Source: Acidimicrobiia bacterium (GTDB taxonomy: Bacteria; Actinomycetota; Acidimicrobiia; Spongiisociales; SHLN01). From it: a stretch of 11,364 nt of DNA. Location of the stretch: the NCBI GenBank assembly GCA_030623545.1, contig JAUXLW010000029.1, positions 1 through 11,364 of the forward strand. Direction: 5' to 3'. Every line of letters begins with the position of its first letter. The first letter of the stretch is position 1. The notes below the pieces were generated by a model. The model was given only the letters and a program-made list of their open reading frames with translations. It searched no databases and was not told the DNA's origin. Positions 1-7,684 of the stretch are shown here, piece by piece. Position numbers and translations under genes: made by a program.

Positions 1-900
1 CGCTCCAGCCTTTTTCGGCTCACGGCCCTGGACCCGTCCGCCGTTAGAACCCTGTTGGAACGGGCGATGCTAGACACGGATCGGGGTCTGGGTGCTCTCG
101 GCATGAAGCTCGACGATGACGCCCTTCTCGAGTTGTCGGAACGAGTGGGGGGCGATGCTCGCCTGGCTCTCAACTCGCTCGAAACGGCCGCTACGTTGGC
201 GGCGGGGCGGGGAGCACCTTCCGTTAGCAGCGCCGACGTCGAAGAAGCCCTCCAGCGACGCATCATTCGCTATGACAAGGGAGGCGACCGGCATTACGAC
301 GTCATCTCTGCCTTCATCAAGAGCTTGCGTGGCTCGGATCCCGATGCAGCCGTCTATTGGCTGCACGTGATGCTGGAAGCCGGGGAAGATCCTGAGTTCA
401 TTGCCCGCCGCATGATCATCCTCGCTTCCGAGGATGTCGGTCTGGCCGACTCGCAAGCCCTATCGGTGGCCACCGCGGCGGCCTATGCGCTGAGCTATGT
501 CGGATTGCCGGAAGCCGCCTATGCCCTCACTCATGCTGCGCTCTACCTGGCGAGGGCACCCAAGTCGAACTCTGTTGCCAGGGCTATCACCACTGGCAAA
601 GGGGTGGTTCGGAGCCAAACGGGAACCGAGGTGCCCGTGCACTTGCGAAGTGCCGGGTATGCGGGAGCCGAGCAGCTCGGGCACGGGGCCGGATACCTGT
701 ATCCCCATGACTATCCAGATGGAGTGGTGGCTCAGCAATACCTGCCGGATAAATTGGTCGACGAAGTGATTTACATCCCCGGCGAGCAGGGCGATGAGGC
801 CGAGGGAGCCGACCGCCAGATTCGTAACGACCTGAAGCTCGGCAAACGGGAGCGCCGACACAGCCACGCACCGGAGATCCATGACGAGGGACGCTCCTGA
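1..900 (+). CDS. rarA: RarA/MgsA family AAA+ ATPase (replication-associated recombination protein A), 3' part only
   Basis: The reading frame is open from base 1, so the gene begins upstream of the window. About 299 residues are visible of a family usually around 430-450 long. The Walker A and B motifs lie outside. What remains is the end of the AAA+ module with the sensor-2-like GGDARLALNSLE stretch, then the C-terminal tetramerisation region. Family hallmarks there are YDKGGDRHYDVISAFIKS, RGSDPDAAVYWL, EAGEDPEFIARRMII, ASEDVGLAD, the APKSNS stretch and the terminal LGHGAGYLYPHDYPDGVVAQQYLPD. RarA acts at stalled replication forks with single-stranded DNA-binding protein. A TTG at 55 is an internal codon, not a start. 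The 86-base gap to alaS suggests that the next operon starts there. Nothing suggests a pseudogene; the truncation is only the window edge. Confidence 0.95.
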   Translation, partial: RSSLFRLTALDPSAVRTLLERAMLDTDRGLGALGMKLDDDALLELSERVGGDARLALNSLETAATLAAGRGAPSVSSADVEEALQRRIIRYDKGGDRHYDVISAFIKSLRGSDPDAAVYWLHVMLEAGEDPEFIARRMIILASEDVGLADSQALSVATAAAYALSYVGLPEAAYALTHAALYLARAPKSNSVARAITTGKGVVRSQTGTEVPVHLRSAGYAGAEQLGHGAGYLYPHDYPDGVVAQQYLPDKLVDEVIYIPGEQGDEAEGADRQIRNDLKLGKRERRHSHAPEIHDEGRS

Positions 901-970
901 TTGGAGAGTCAGTCCCAGATCTCGGCCTGGAGACCGTTGGACCTCGAGGTAGGGATTGACGGACCCCCAC

Positions 971-976
971 TAACCT
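971..976 (+). promoter_or_regulatory. Possible TANNNT -10 element for a leaderless alaS transcript
   Basis: TAACCT lies 10 bases before the alaS ATG and fits the actinobacterial TANNNT -10 pattern. A start of transcription 8-10 bases downstream would fall on G985-A987, at or next to the ATG. No purine-rich Shine-Dalgarno sequence precedes the ATG, which fits a leaderless mRNA. There is no convincing -35 at normal spacing (TTGGAC at 937-942 is too far away). This is pattern-based inference. Confidence 0.3.
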
Positions 977-986
977 GCTGATCCGA

Positions 987-3602
987 ATGGACAGCAACAC
1001 CATCCGCCAGAAGTTCATTGACTTTTTCGTCGCCCGGGACCACACCCATGTCCCCAGCGCCTCGCTGATCCCGGTCGACCCCACCCTGTTGCTCACCAAC
1101 GCCGGCATGGTTCAGTTCAAGCCGTACATGTTGGGAGAAGAGCCACCCCCCTTTCCGCGGGCGGTGACGGTGCAGAAGATCGCTCGCACCAGTGATATCG
1201 ACATCATCGGGTCAACGGACCGCCATCTCACCTTCTTCGAAATGCTCGGCAATTTCAGCTTTGGGGACTACTTCAAGGAGAAAGCCATTCCCTGGGCCTA
1301 CGAGTTCATCACCGAGCACCTCGAGCTCGATCCTCAGCGTCTGTGGTACACCGTGTATCTGGACGACGACGAAGCCGCCGAAATCTGGATCGACCAGGTG
1401 GGCGTTCCGGCGGATCGGGTCCAGCGCCGGGATCGCGACAATTTCTGGCAGATGGGAGTCCCGGGGCCGTGCGGGCCTTCGTCGGAGGTGTTCTACGACC
1501 GGGGGCCCGAACATGGCCCGGACGGCGGCCCGCTTGTGGACGAGGAACGCTTCACCGAGTTCTGGAACCTGGTCTTCATGCAGAACATCCAGGACGAGCC
1601 CTATCACGTGGTTGGGGACCTCCCGGCCAAGAACATAGATACCGGGGCCGGGTTGGACCGGGTCACGGCATTGACTCAGGGGGCGGGCTCGGTCTTCGAA
1701 ATCGACAACATCTGGCCGGTGCTGCAGGCCGGCGCCACCTACATCGGTCGCCAGTACGGGGAGAGTCGCGAGGTCGACGTCAGTTTGCGGATCCTGGCTG
1801 ATCACGGAAGGACGCTGACCTTCCTCATCTCCGACGGAGTGGTGCCATCTAACGACGGGCGGGGCTACGTGCTGCGCCGTTTGATACGCCGGGCAGTGCG
1901 CCATGCCTGGATGTATGGCGGTGGGAAGCCGGTTACGCCCAAGCTCGTCGAAGCCACCCTTGCCGTGATGGGTGACTTCTACGGTGATTTGCGTCGGAAC
2001 CGGGACCTGATCCTGGAAACCGCGGAGCGCGAAGAAGTCAACTTTCGCCGCACCCTCGAAACCGGCATGGCTTTGCTCGACGATGAACTGAAGGGTGTCA
2101 CCTCCGTAATCCCGGGCTCGATTGCCTTCAAGCTGCACGACACCTACGGGTTCCCTATCGAAGTGACAACCGAAATTGCCTCCGAACGAGGGCTAGAGGT
2201 GGATCGCGAAGGCTTCGATGCCGAAATGGGGAGCCAGCGCCGCCGGGCCAGGGAGGCCTGGAAGGGAGGGGAGGCCGCGGCCGCCTCCGGGCAATATCGC
2301 AGCTTGCTGGAAGGGGTCGACCTCACAGAGTTCCTCGGGTACGAGCTCGAGGAATCGACCAGCAAGGTCGTCGCCTTGCTGCGAGACGGCGAGCCGGTCA
2401 ATACGCTCAAGACCGGGGAGGAGGGCGAAGTGTTCCTCGACCGCAGCCCCTTCTATGCCGAAGCCGGCGGACAGGTGGGAGACACCGGCACTATCACCAC
2501 CGGGACTGGAGTGGGCCGCGTCGAGGACACTCAGAATGCGATCCCCGGCCTCATAAGTCACCACGTGCGGATCACCTCGGGAGATATTCGGGTGGACCAG
2601 GACGCCACGGCCGAGATCGAGCACGATCGGCGGGAGCGGATTCGCAAAAGCCATACCGGGACCCACATCCTCCATTCTTCGCTGCGGCGGGTTCTCGGGG
2701 ATCAAGCCAACCAGGCCGGATCACTGGTGGAATCAGGTCGGCTGCGCTTCGACTTCAACCATCACCAGGCGGTCAATCCCGAGGAGCTGATGGAGGTGGA
2801 GCGTTTAGCCAATGAGCACATCATTGAGAACGCCAGGGTTCGTGTATTCGAAACCTCCAAGCAGGAGGCCGAGGCAATGGGGGCCATCGCCTTCTTCGGG
2901 GACAAGTATGGGGAAGTAGTCCGGGTGGTGGAGACGGGCAGTTTCTCTCGCGAGCTATGCGGTGGAACCCACACCGTCACCACCGGCCAGGTTGGGCCTT
3001 TGATTATCACCAGCGAAGGCTCCATAGGCTCCAACATGAGGCGTTTCGAAGCCCTTACCGGCTCAGCGGCCTACGCGCACATGGTGTCCATGCGGCGCCA
3101 ACTTGAGGGCACAGCCGAGGCGTTGCGGACCGGCGTTGAAAACATCGGCCCGGCGTTGACTGCCTTGTTGGAACGCTCGCGCGACCAGGAGGAACGCCTA
3201 GGTGCGTTTGAAGACCAATATCGTTCCGAGACCGGCCGCGGCCTGGCGGACGCCGCAGAATTGGTCGGCGATCACGCCCTGGTGGTGGCGGCGATTCCCG
3301 GCGTTACCACCGAGGATCTCCGGCTTCTGGCTTTGGCTGCGCGGGATAGCGTCAAAGACGGAGTGGTGGTGCTCGGTTCTGAGCGAGACGGCAAGGCCCA
3401 GCTGGTCGCGGTGGTGTCCAGCTCCCTGACGAAGCGTGGCGTTTCCGCCCGTGAGCTGATAAGTCGTCCGGCGCAAATAGTGGGGGGCGGCGGGGGCGGC
3501 GACGACGAAGTAGCTCAGGCGGGGGGACCGGGAGGCAGCTTGCTCGAGGAGGCGTTGGCAGAGGCCGGAACCGAAATCCGGGCTCAGCTGGCAGGGCTGT
3601 GA
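987..3602 (+). CDS. alaS: Alanine--tRNA ligase (AlaRS)
   Basis: Attaches alanine to tRNA-Ala in the cytoplasm and clears mischarged Ser/Gly-tRNA-Ala. At 871 aa it has the normal bacterial length and full domain set. The class II catalytic core runs from residue 1 to about 240, with the opening IRQKFIDFF and HVPSASLIP, motif 2 around RHLTFFEMLGNFSFGDYFK (80-97), and motif 3-like GRGYVLRRLIRRAVRHAW from G291. The editing domain has the zinc ligands H556 and H560 (HTGTH) and C658 and H662 (CGGTH). The C-Ala domain ends with the glycine-rich stretch and AQAGG. The ATG is chosen because the N-terminus aligns with the family start. There is no clear ribosome binding site. Position 65 is Ile in VQKIART, where relatives usually have Cys; this looks harmless. 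The stop overlaps the ruvX start (GTGA). Confidence 0.98.
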   Translation: MDSNTIRQKFIDFFVARDHTHVPSASLIPVDPTLLLTNAGMVQFKPYMLGEEPPPFPRAVTVQKIARTSDIDIIGSTDRHLTFFEMLGNFSFGDYFKEKAIPWAYEFITEHLELDPQRLWYTVYLDDDEAAEIWIDQVGVPADRVQRRDRDNFWQMGVPGPCGPSSEVFYDRGPEHGPDGGPLVDEERFTEFWNLVFMQNIQDEPYHVVGDLPAKNIDTGAGLDRVTALTQGAGSVFEIDNIWPVLQAGATYIGRQYGESREVDVSLRILADHGRTLTFLISDGVVPSNDGRGYVLRRLIRRAVRHAWMYGGGKPVTPKLVEATLAVMGDFYGDLRRNRDLILETAEREEVNFRRTLETGMALLDDELKGVTSVIPGSIAFKLHDTYGFPIEVTTEIASERGLEVDREGFDAEMGSQRRRAREAWKGGEAAAASGQYRSLLEGVDLTEFLGYELEESTSKVVALLRDGEPVNTLKTGEEGEVFLDRSPFYAEAGGQVGDTGTITTGTGVGRVEDTQNAIPGLISHHVRITSGDIRVDQDATAEIEHDRRERIRKSHTGTHILHSSLRRVLGDQANQAGSLVESGRLRFDFNHHQAVNPEELMEVERLANEHIIENARVRVFETSKQEAEAMGAIAFFGDKYGEVVRVVETGSFSRELCGGTHTVTTGQVGPLIITSEGSIGSNMRRFEALTGSAAYAHMVSMRRQLEGTAEALRTGVENIGPALTALLERSRDQEERLGAFEDQYRSETGRGLADAAELVGDHALVVAAIPGVTTEDLRLLALAARDSVKDGVVVLGSERDGKAQLVAVVSSSLTKRGVSARELISRPAQIVGGGGGGDDEVAQAGGPGGSLLEEALAEAGTEIRAQLAGL

Positions 3603-4003
3603 GCCGGGTCGTCGGCATCGACTACGGAACCAAGCGCGTTGGTGTCGCGCTGTCCGACGAGAGCAGGATGATCGCTTCTCCCTACCGGGTAATCGAAGCC
3701 GCAGCCGCTATCGAGATGATTGAGCAGATTGTGGCCGGGGAAGATATTGAGCTCGTGGTGGTGGGTCTTCCGATAGGCCTGGCCGGAAACGAGACCTCCT
3801 CCACCATCGGTGCAAGGGAGTTTGCGGAAGAGCTATCGGAGCGATTAGCCGTGACTGTTGAGCTGGCTGATGAGCGTTTTACCAGCAAGGTGGCGGAGGA
3901 TGTGCTCATCGAGGCCGGGATGACAAGAGAACGACGCCGCCAAATCCGCGACAAAATGGCTGCAACAGTTATGTTGCAGAGCTACCTAGATTCTCTGCGA
4001 TGA
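3599..4003 (+). CDS. ruvX: RuvX/YqgF family RNase H-fold nuclease (putative Holliday junction resolvase / pre-16S rRNA nuclease)
   Basis: A cytoplasmic nuclease of the RNase H fold. The family has been linked both to Holliday junction resolution and to 5' maturation of 16S rRNA, and the sequence cannot tell which applies here. At 134 aa it has the usual length. Visible motifs are VVGIDYGTKRVGVALSD with catalytic D8, the VVVGLPIGLAGNE strand-loop, DERFTS with D91-E92, and DKMAATVMLQSYLD with the last acidic residue D118. The GTG start at 3599 overlaps the alaS stop as GTGA, and its own stop overlaps the mltG ATG as ATGA, so translation is probably coupled along the operon. The alaS-ruvX-mltG order is a familiar actinobacterial arrangement. 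Confidence 0.95.
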   Translation: MSRVVGIDYGTKRVGVALSDESRMIASPYRVIEAAAAIEMIEQIVAGEDIELVVVGLPIGLAGNETSSTIGAREFAEELSERLAVTVELADERFTSKVAEDVLIEAGMTRERRRQIRDKMAATVMLQSYLDSLR

Positions 4004-5118
4004 CCGTCATTCCTCAGCTTGATCCCATACCCCCGCGTCGCCACGTTTGGTTGGCTCCGCTTGTCGCGGCAGTCATTCTTCTTGTCGGCGGTTTCGCCAC
4101 TGTTCGAGTTGGCCGCTGGGCAGGGGAGGCGGTCCGAGATGAAGTCACGGTGGTAGCCGCCGGGCTTCCAGTAAGCCTGGAGATTCCGACCGGATCGACT
4201 GCTCGCAATATCGGCCAACTCTTGAAAGAGGAAGGCGTCATCTCGTCCGCGCAAGATTTCGTGAACGAGGTATCAGTGCGGGAGCTGACCTCCGCGCTCA
4301 AGGCCGGGCCATACGAATTCACCACCGGGATGAGCCTCGATGAAGTGCTGGATCAGCTGGTGGAGGGGCCGTTCTCGGGCGAAGTGTTTCGGGTAACGGT
4401 TATTGAGGGGTTATGGATCAATGAAGTGCTGGATTCGCTTGCAATCCAGTCGGCCTTCACGAAGGATCAGCTGGTCGAAGCACTTCTGTCGGGTCGAATA
4501 AGTTCCGGCCTGATGCCAGAGGACGTGACGGGAAGCAAGCTGTCAGATTGGGAGGGCCTGTTATTCCCCGACACATATGAGTTTTTTAACGATGTTTCGG
4601 CCGACACGATCGTTGGCACTCTGGTGTCGACAATGGAAGACAGGGTGGCCGCCGTCGATTGGTCCCGACTCGACGAGATCGTGGTCAAGGATCCCGGCGA
4701 CCTCGAGCTCCGCACGCCAACCCAGTACGAAGCGATCATCATCGCTTCTCTGATCGAGGCCGAGGCCAAGCTCGACGTGGATCGACCTCTGATCTCCAGC
4801 GTCATCTACAACCGCCTCGAGCTGGGCCAGGGACTGGAGATCGATGCTGCCCTCGTTTACGCCAGAGGCGAGCGGGGGCTGCCGACAGCAGCCGATAAGG
4901 AGATCGACACTTTGTACAACACATATATACACCGGGGATTGCCGCCGACTCCCATCGGTTCCGTCCGCCGCAAGTCGCTGGAGGCTGCCGCCAACCCGGC
5001 CGATTCGGCCTTCTTCTACTACGTGCTGGTGTCGACGGACGGTAGCCACGGTTTTTCCACGACGCTGGAGGAGCATCTCGCCAAAGTGGCGCAGGCGAGG
5101 GCAGACGGCGTTATCTAG
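4000..5118 (+). CDS. mltG: Endolytic murein transglycosylase MltG (YceG-like)
   Basis: A membrane-anchored endolytic transglycosylase thought to cut nascent glycan strands and so end peptidoglycan polymerisation. Of 372 aa, residues 1-16 are cytoplasmic, one transmembrane segment spans about 17-36 (WLAPLVAAVILLVGGFATV), and the rest faces outward. A LysM-like part lies at about 57-130 (IPTGSTARNIGQLLKEEGV, AGPYEF). The YceG catalytic domain follows. Its signature IIIASLIEAEAK contains E253, which aligns with the catalytic glutamate, then SVIYNRLELG, YNTYIHRGLPPTPIGS and the terminal DGSHGFSTTLEEH. The start is fixed by the ATGA overlap with ruvX. The 43-base gap to aroE contains no obvious terminator. 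Confidence 0.95.
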   Translation: MTVIPQLDPIPPRRHVWLAPLVAAVILLVGGFATVRVGRWAGEAVRDEVTVVAAGLPVSLEIPTGSTARNIGQLLKEEGVISSAQDFVNEVSVRELTSALKAGPYEFTTGMSLDEVLDQLVEGPFSGEVFRVTVIEGLWINEVLDSLAIQSAFTKDQLVEALLSGRISSGLMPEDVTGSKLSDWEGLLFPDTYEFFNDVSADTIVGTLVSTMEDRVAAVDWSRLDEIVVKDPGDLELRTPTQYEAIIIASLIEAEAKLDVDRPLISSVIYNRLELGQGLEIDAALVYARGERGLPTAADKEIDTLYNTYIHRGLPPTPIGSVRRKSLEAAANPADSAFFYYVLVSTDGSHGFSTTLEEHLAKVAQARADGVI

Positions 5119-5146
5119 TGGTCTGTCGTGGAAATAGCGCCCGGTT

Positions 5147-5153
5147 GAGGGGG
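5147..5153 (+). promoter_or_regulatory. Ribosome binding site of aroE
   Basis: GAGGGGG lies 8 bases before the GTG at 5162 and decides that start codon. The resulting N-terminus, MHLALLGDPVAHSLSP, matches the family start. Confidence 0.7.
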
Positions 5154-5161
5154 CACTAACG

Positions 5162-5920
5162 GTGCATTTGGCGCTCCTCGGCGACCCCGTCGCCCACAGC
5201 TTGTCGCCGGTGATTCATACAGCAGCCCTTGACGCCGCCGGGATTGCAGGGAGTTACGAGTCCCGGCGGGTCGACGCCGACGGTGTAGCGGAGGCCGTGC
5301 AGCAACTACGTGAGGGGCGGCTGGATGGAGCCAACGTCACAATGCCCCACAAGCAGCTGGCCGCAAGCCTGAGCGACCACCTGAGCGAAGTCGCCGGTCG
5401 CTCCGGCAGTGTTAACACCCTGGTTCCCCGTGATGGGCTGGTTTATGGCGAGACGACCGACGTCGGAGGGGTTCGTTCTGCCTGGGGTGGGCTGCCTCCT
5501 GAGCCGATCCTTCTCCTCGGGGCCGGGGGAGCTGCCGCAGCAGCTCTCCTTGCACTCGAGGGTCGAGAGATCTTTGTAGCGGCCCGCAATCAGGACTCGG
5601 CGCGAGCTCTGGTCGATGCCGTGGGGGTGCAGGCTTCCGTTGTTGACTGGGGGAGCAGCGTCCCTGGTGCGGTGGTACTCAACGCCACCCCATTGGGGAT
5701 GCACGGCGAATCGCTTCCCGCAGGCTTGCTGGTGGGTGCCAGCGGGTTGTTCGACATGGCCTATGGCCCGACAATCACCCCGGCAGTATTTGAGGCGTCT
5801 GAACGGGGCTTGCCGAGTGTCGACGGGCGCCAAATGCTGGTGGCCCAAGCGGCGATTTCCTTCCAAATCTGGACGGGTGTGGAGGCATCGATCGAGGCGA
5901 TGGCGGCCAGTCTCGGTTGA
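5162..5920 (+). CDS. aroE: Shikimate dehydrogenase (NADP+)
   Basis: Reduces 3-dehydroshikimate to shikimate with NADPH in the pathway to chorismate and aromatic amino acids. It is 252 aa, slightly shorter than the usual 265-280. Substrate-site residues are visible in order: S13 and S15 (GDPVAHSLSP), N58, T60 and K64 (NVTMPHK, with K64 as the catalytic lysine), N85 (SVNTLV), T99 and D100 (the catalytic aspartate), and Q229 (MLVAQAAISFQIWTG). The nucleotide-binding Rossmann loop is LLLGAGGAAAAAL, followed by AARN. NATPLGM and FDMAYGP are also conserved. One departure is GETTD, where most homologues have G-x-NTD, so the Asn is Thr at position 98. The direct substrate residues are intact and activity is expected. 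It is the last gene before a hairpin and the start of the pilus operon. Confidence 0.95.
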   Translation: MHLALLGDPVAHSLSPVIHTAALDAAGIAGSYESRRVDADGVAEAVQQLREGRLDGANVTMPHKQLAASLSDHLSEVAGRSGSVNTLVPRDGLVYGETTDVGGVRSAWGGLPPEPILLLGAGGAAAAALLALEGREIFVAARNQDSARALVDAVGVQASVVDWGSSVPGAVVLNATPLGMHGESLPAGLLVGASGLFDMAYGPTITPAVFEASERGLPSVDGRQMLVAQAAISFQIWTGVEASIEAMAASLG

Positions 5921-5938
5921 GACTGGTTCCCATTCGGA

Positions 5939-5957
5939 CGGCCGCTAAGAGCGGTCG
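5939..5957 (+). terminator. Hairpin terminator candidate behind aroE
   Basis: An 8-base-pair stem with one G-T wobble and a 3-base loop (CGGCCGCT, AAG, AGCGGTCG) begins 18 bases after the aroE stop. There is no T-run, which is common for actinobacterial terminators. Its place between the end of aroE and the candidate pilB promoter supports an operon boundary. Confidence 0.5.
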
Positions 5958-5964
5958 AATTCCT

Positions 5965-5991
5965 CAAGCCGGCCTGGCTCTTTGCCGAAAT
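5965..5991 (+). promoter_or_regulatory. Possible sigma-28-like promoter of the pilBTC operon
   Basis: CAAG (5965-5968), a 15-base spacer and GCCGAAAT (5984-5991) resemble the FliA/WhiG/SigD class (TAAA-N15-GCCGATAA). The -10 matches 6 of 8 and the -35 only 2 of 4. Transcription would start near 5998, leaving a leader of about 25 bases that contains the pilB ribosome binding site. The match is weak alone but gains weight from the same layout upstream of the pilin gene. Confidence 0.3.
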
Positions 5992-6011
5992 GAGGGGGAC
6001 CTGTTAGAGGC

Positions 6012-6017
6012 AAGGAG
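6012..6017 (+). promoter_or_regulatory. Ribosome binding site of pilB
   Basis: AAGGAG, followed by GAGG, ends 5 bases before the GTG at 6023. It is one of the two strongest Shine-Dalgarno sequences in the window; the other is at the pilin gene. It fixes the pilB start. Confidence 0.8.
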
Positions 6018-6022
6018 AGGTT

Positions 6023-7684
6023 GTGACCACTGAAGCGCGGCATCTCGGCACGATGCTCGTTCAAGAGGGCCTTCTCGATCGAGCAGATCTTGATCGTGCG
6101 ACCGAAATCCAGGGTGAGACGGGCATGCCTCTCGGGCGGATTCTGGTCGAAGAGAAGTTCGTCAAAGAGACCGATCTGGTCAAGACCCTGGCGCGTCACA
6201 TCGGCCTGGAGTTCGTCAGCCTCGACGAAGTCACTATCGACCCGTCGGCTTCGGCCCTCATTCCCGAGCCGCTCGCCCGTCGCTACAACGCTATCCCGAT
6301 CGCCTTCGAGGATGGCTCATTAGTTGTGGCGATGGCCGACCCGGCCAACGTGCTGGCGATTGATGACATCCGGGCGATAACTGGTCTCGATGTCCTTCCC
6401 CGGGTTGCCACGAAAACCGAAGTCGAAGACGCCATATCCCGCATGGCCCGATTCGATGATTCGGTCTCCGACCTCGGTGACCTGCTCGACGACGAAGCTG
6501 AGGTCGAGGATCTTGGAGCTCTCGAGGCCTCGGTCGACGAAGCGCCGGTCGTCAAACTCGTCAACACGATTATCACGCGGGCGATCAACGAGAGGGCCTC
6601 CGACATTCACATCGAGCCGGGTGAGAGAGACCTCAGGATTCGCTTCCGGATTGACGGTGTGCTTCACGAATCAATGTCCACTCCGCGGGCAATTTCCAAC
6701 GCCATGGTGAGCCGCCTCAAGATCATGGCCGACATCAATATTGCCGAGCGCCGCATACCGCAGGACGGCCGCATGAGCCTCAAAGTGGCCGGCAAGCAGG
6801 TGGACCTCCGTGTCGCCACGCTTCCCTCGGTATACGGCGAGAAGGTCGTGCTACGTATTCTCGATCGCAGCTCCGTGATGCTCGAGCTGACCGACCTGGG
6901 GTTCGGTGCAAGGAATCTGGAACGATTCCAGGAAGCCTATGAGCGCCCGTATGGAGCGATTCTGGTTACCGGCCCCACCGGTTCCGGTAAGTCGACGACG
7001 TTGTACGCCACCCTCAACGTCCTCAACGACCCCAAGGTCAACATCATCACCGTTGAGGACCCGGTCGAGTATCGCCTTGGGGGAATCACCCAGATTCAGG
7101 TGAACCGCAAAGCCGGCCTGACGTTCGCTTCAGCTCTTCGTTCGATTCTGCGTGCCGACCCTGACGTCGTGCTCATCGGTGAGATCCGTGACCGGGAAAC
7201 CGCCAAGATCGCCATCGAAGCCGCTCTCACCGGCCACCTCGTGCTATCCACGCTGCACACCAACGATTCTTCTTCAAGCATCGGGCGCCTCATCGAAATG
7301 GAAGTAGAGCCATACCTGGTCGCCTCATCGATCGATGGGATTCTTGCCCAACGGCTGGCGCGCCGACTCTGTGAGAAGTGCAAGGTGACGACGCCGCCTG
7401 TCGCCGAGGAATTCGAGAAGCTCGGCCTCGAGACTCCCAAGGAAGTTTATTCGCCAGAAGGCTGCGGGAGCTGTGCCAATACCGGCTATCGCGGGCGTTT
7501 GGCCCTGCACGAGATCTTGCTGGTGGACGAGGAGATCCAGCGTCTGGCGGTAGAGCGGCGACCCTCAGATGAGATCAAGGTTGCGGCCCTTGCCGCCGGC
7601 ATGACCACCCTCTGGCAGGACGGTATCGAAAAGGTCGCCACCGGAGTCACATCCCTCGAGGAGATCATGCGAGTGGTGGCGTGA
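6023..7684 (+). CDS. pilB: Type IV pilus assembly (extension) ATPase PilB, GspE/PilB family, with MshEN domain
   Basis: A hexameric cytoplasmic ATPase that powers pilin polymerisation through PilC. It is 553 aa. An MshEN-type N-terminal domain covers about 6-140 and has two 24-residue half-motifs, 7-30 and 36-59, separated by 5 residues as in c-di-GMP-binding members. An acidic linker follows at about 143-175. The ATPase core has Walker A GPTGSGKS (317-324, K323), the Asp box TVEDPVEYRLGG, Walker B with E387 (DVVLIGEIRD) and the His box TGHLVLSTLHTND. Zinc-site cysteines C450/C453 and C481/C484 are typical of PilB/GspE and absent from PilT. The first MshEN half keeps G16, but the second has K45 at the matching position, so ligand binding is uncertain. 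The stop overlaps the next gene's start as GTGA. It could be read as GspE, but the adjacent pilT and pilin favour T4P. Confidence 0.95.
   Translation: MTTEARHLGTMLVQEGLLDRADLDRATEIQGETGMPLGRILVEEKFVKETDLVKTLARHIGLEFVSLDEVTIDPSASALIPEPLARRYNAIPIAFEDGSLVVAMADPANVLAIDDIRAITGLDVLPRVATKTEVEDAISRMARFDDSVSDLGDLLDDEAEVEDLGALEASVDEAPVVKLVNTIITRAINERASDIHIEPGERDLRIRFRIDGVLHESMSTPRAISNAMVSRLKIMADINIAERRIPQDGRMSLKVAGKQVDLRVATLPSVYGEKVVLRILDRSSVMLELTDLGFGARNLERFQEAYERPYGAILVTGPTGSGKSTTLYATLNVLNDPKVNIITVEDPVEYRLGGITQIQVNRKAGLTFASALRSILRADPDVVLIGEIRDRETAKIAIEAALTGHLVLSTLHTNDSSSSIGRLIEMEVEPYLVASSIDGILAQRLARRLCEKCKVTTPPVAEEFEKLGLETPKEVYSPEGCGSCANTGYRGRLALHEILLVDEEIQRLAVERRPSDEIKVAALAAGMTTLWQDGIEKVATGVTSLEEIMRVVA

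Noticed and set aside
1212..2138. Long minus-strand open frame inside alaS (308 codons)
   Set aside because: A shadow of alaS. The plus strand encodes a complete, well-conserved AlaRS and high GC content produces such antisense frames.
5450..5464. AroE GETTD instead of G-x-NTD considered as a sign of lost function
   Set aside because: The directly substrate-binding Thr and the catalytic Asp (T99, D100), K64, N85 and Q229 are all present, so the change is probably neutral.
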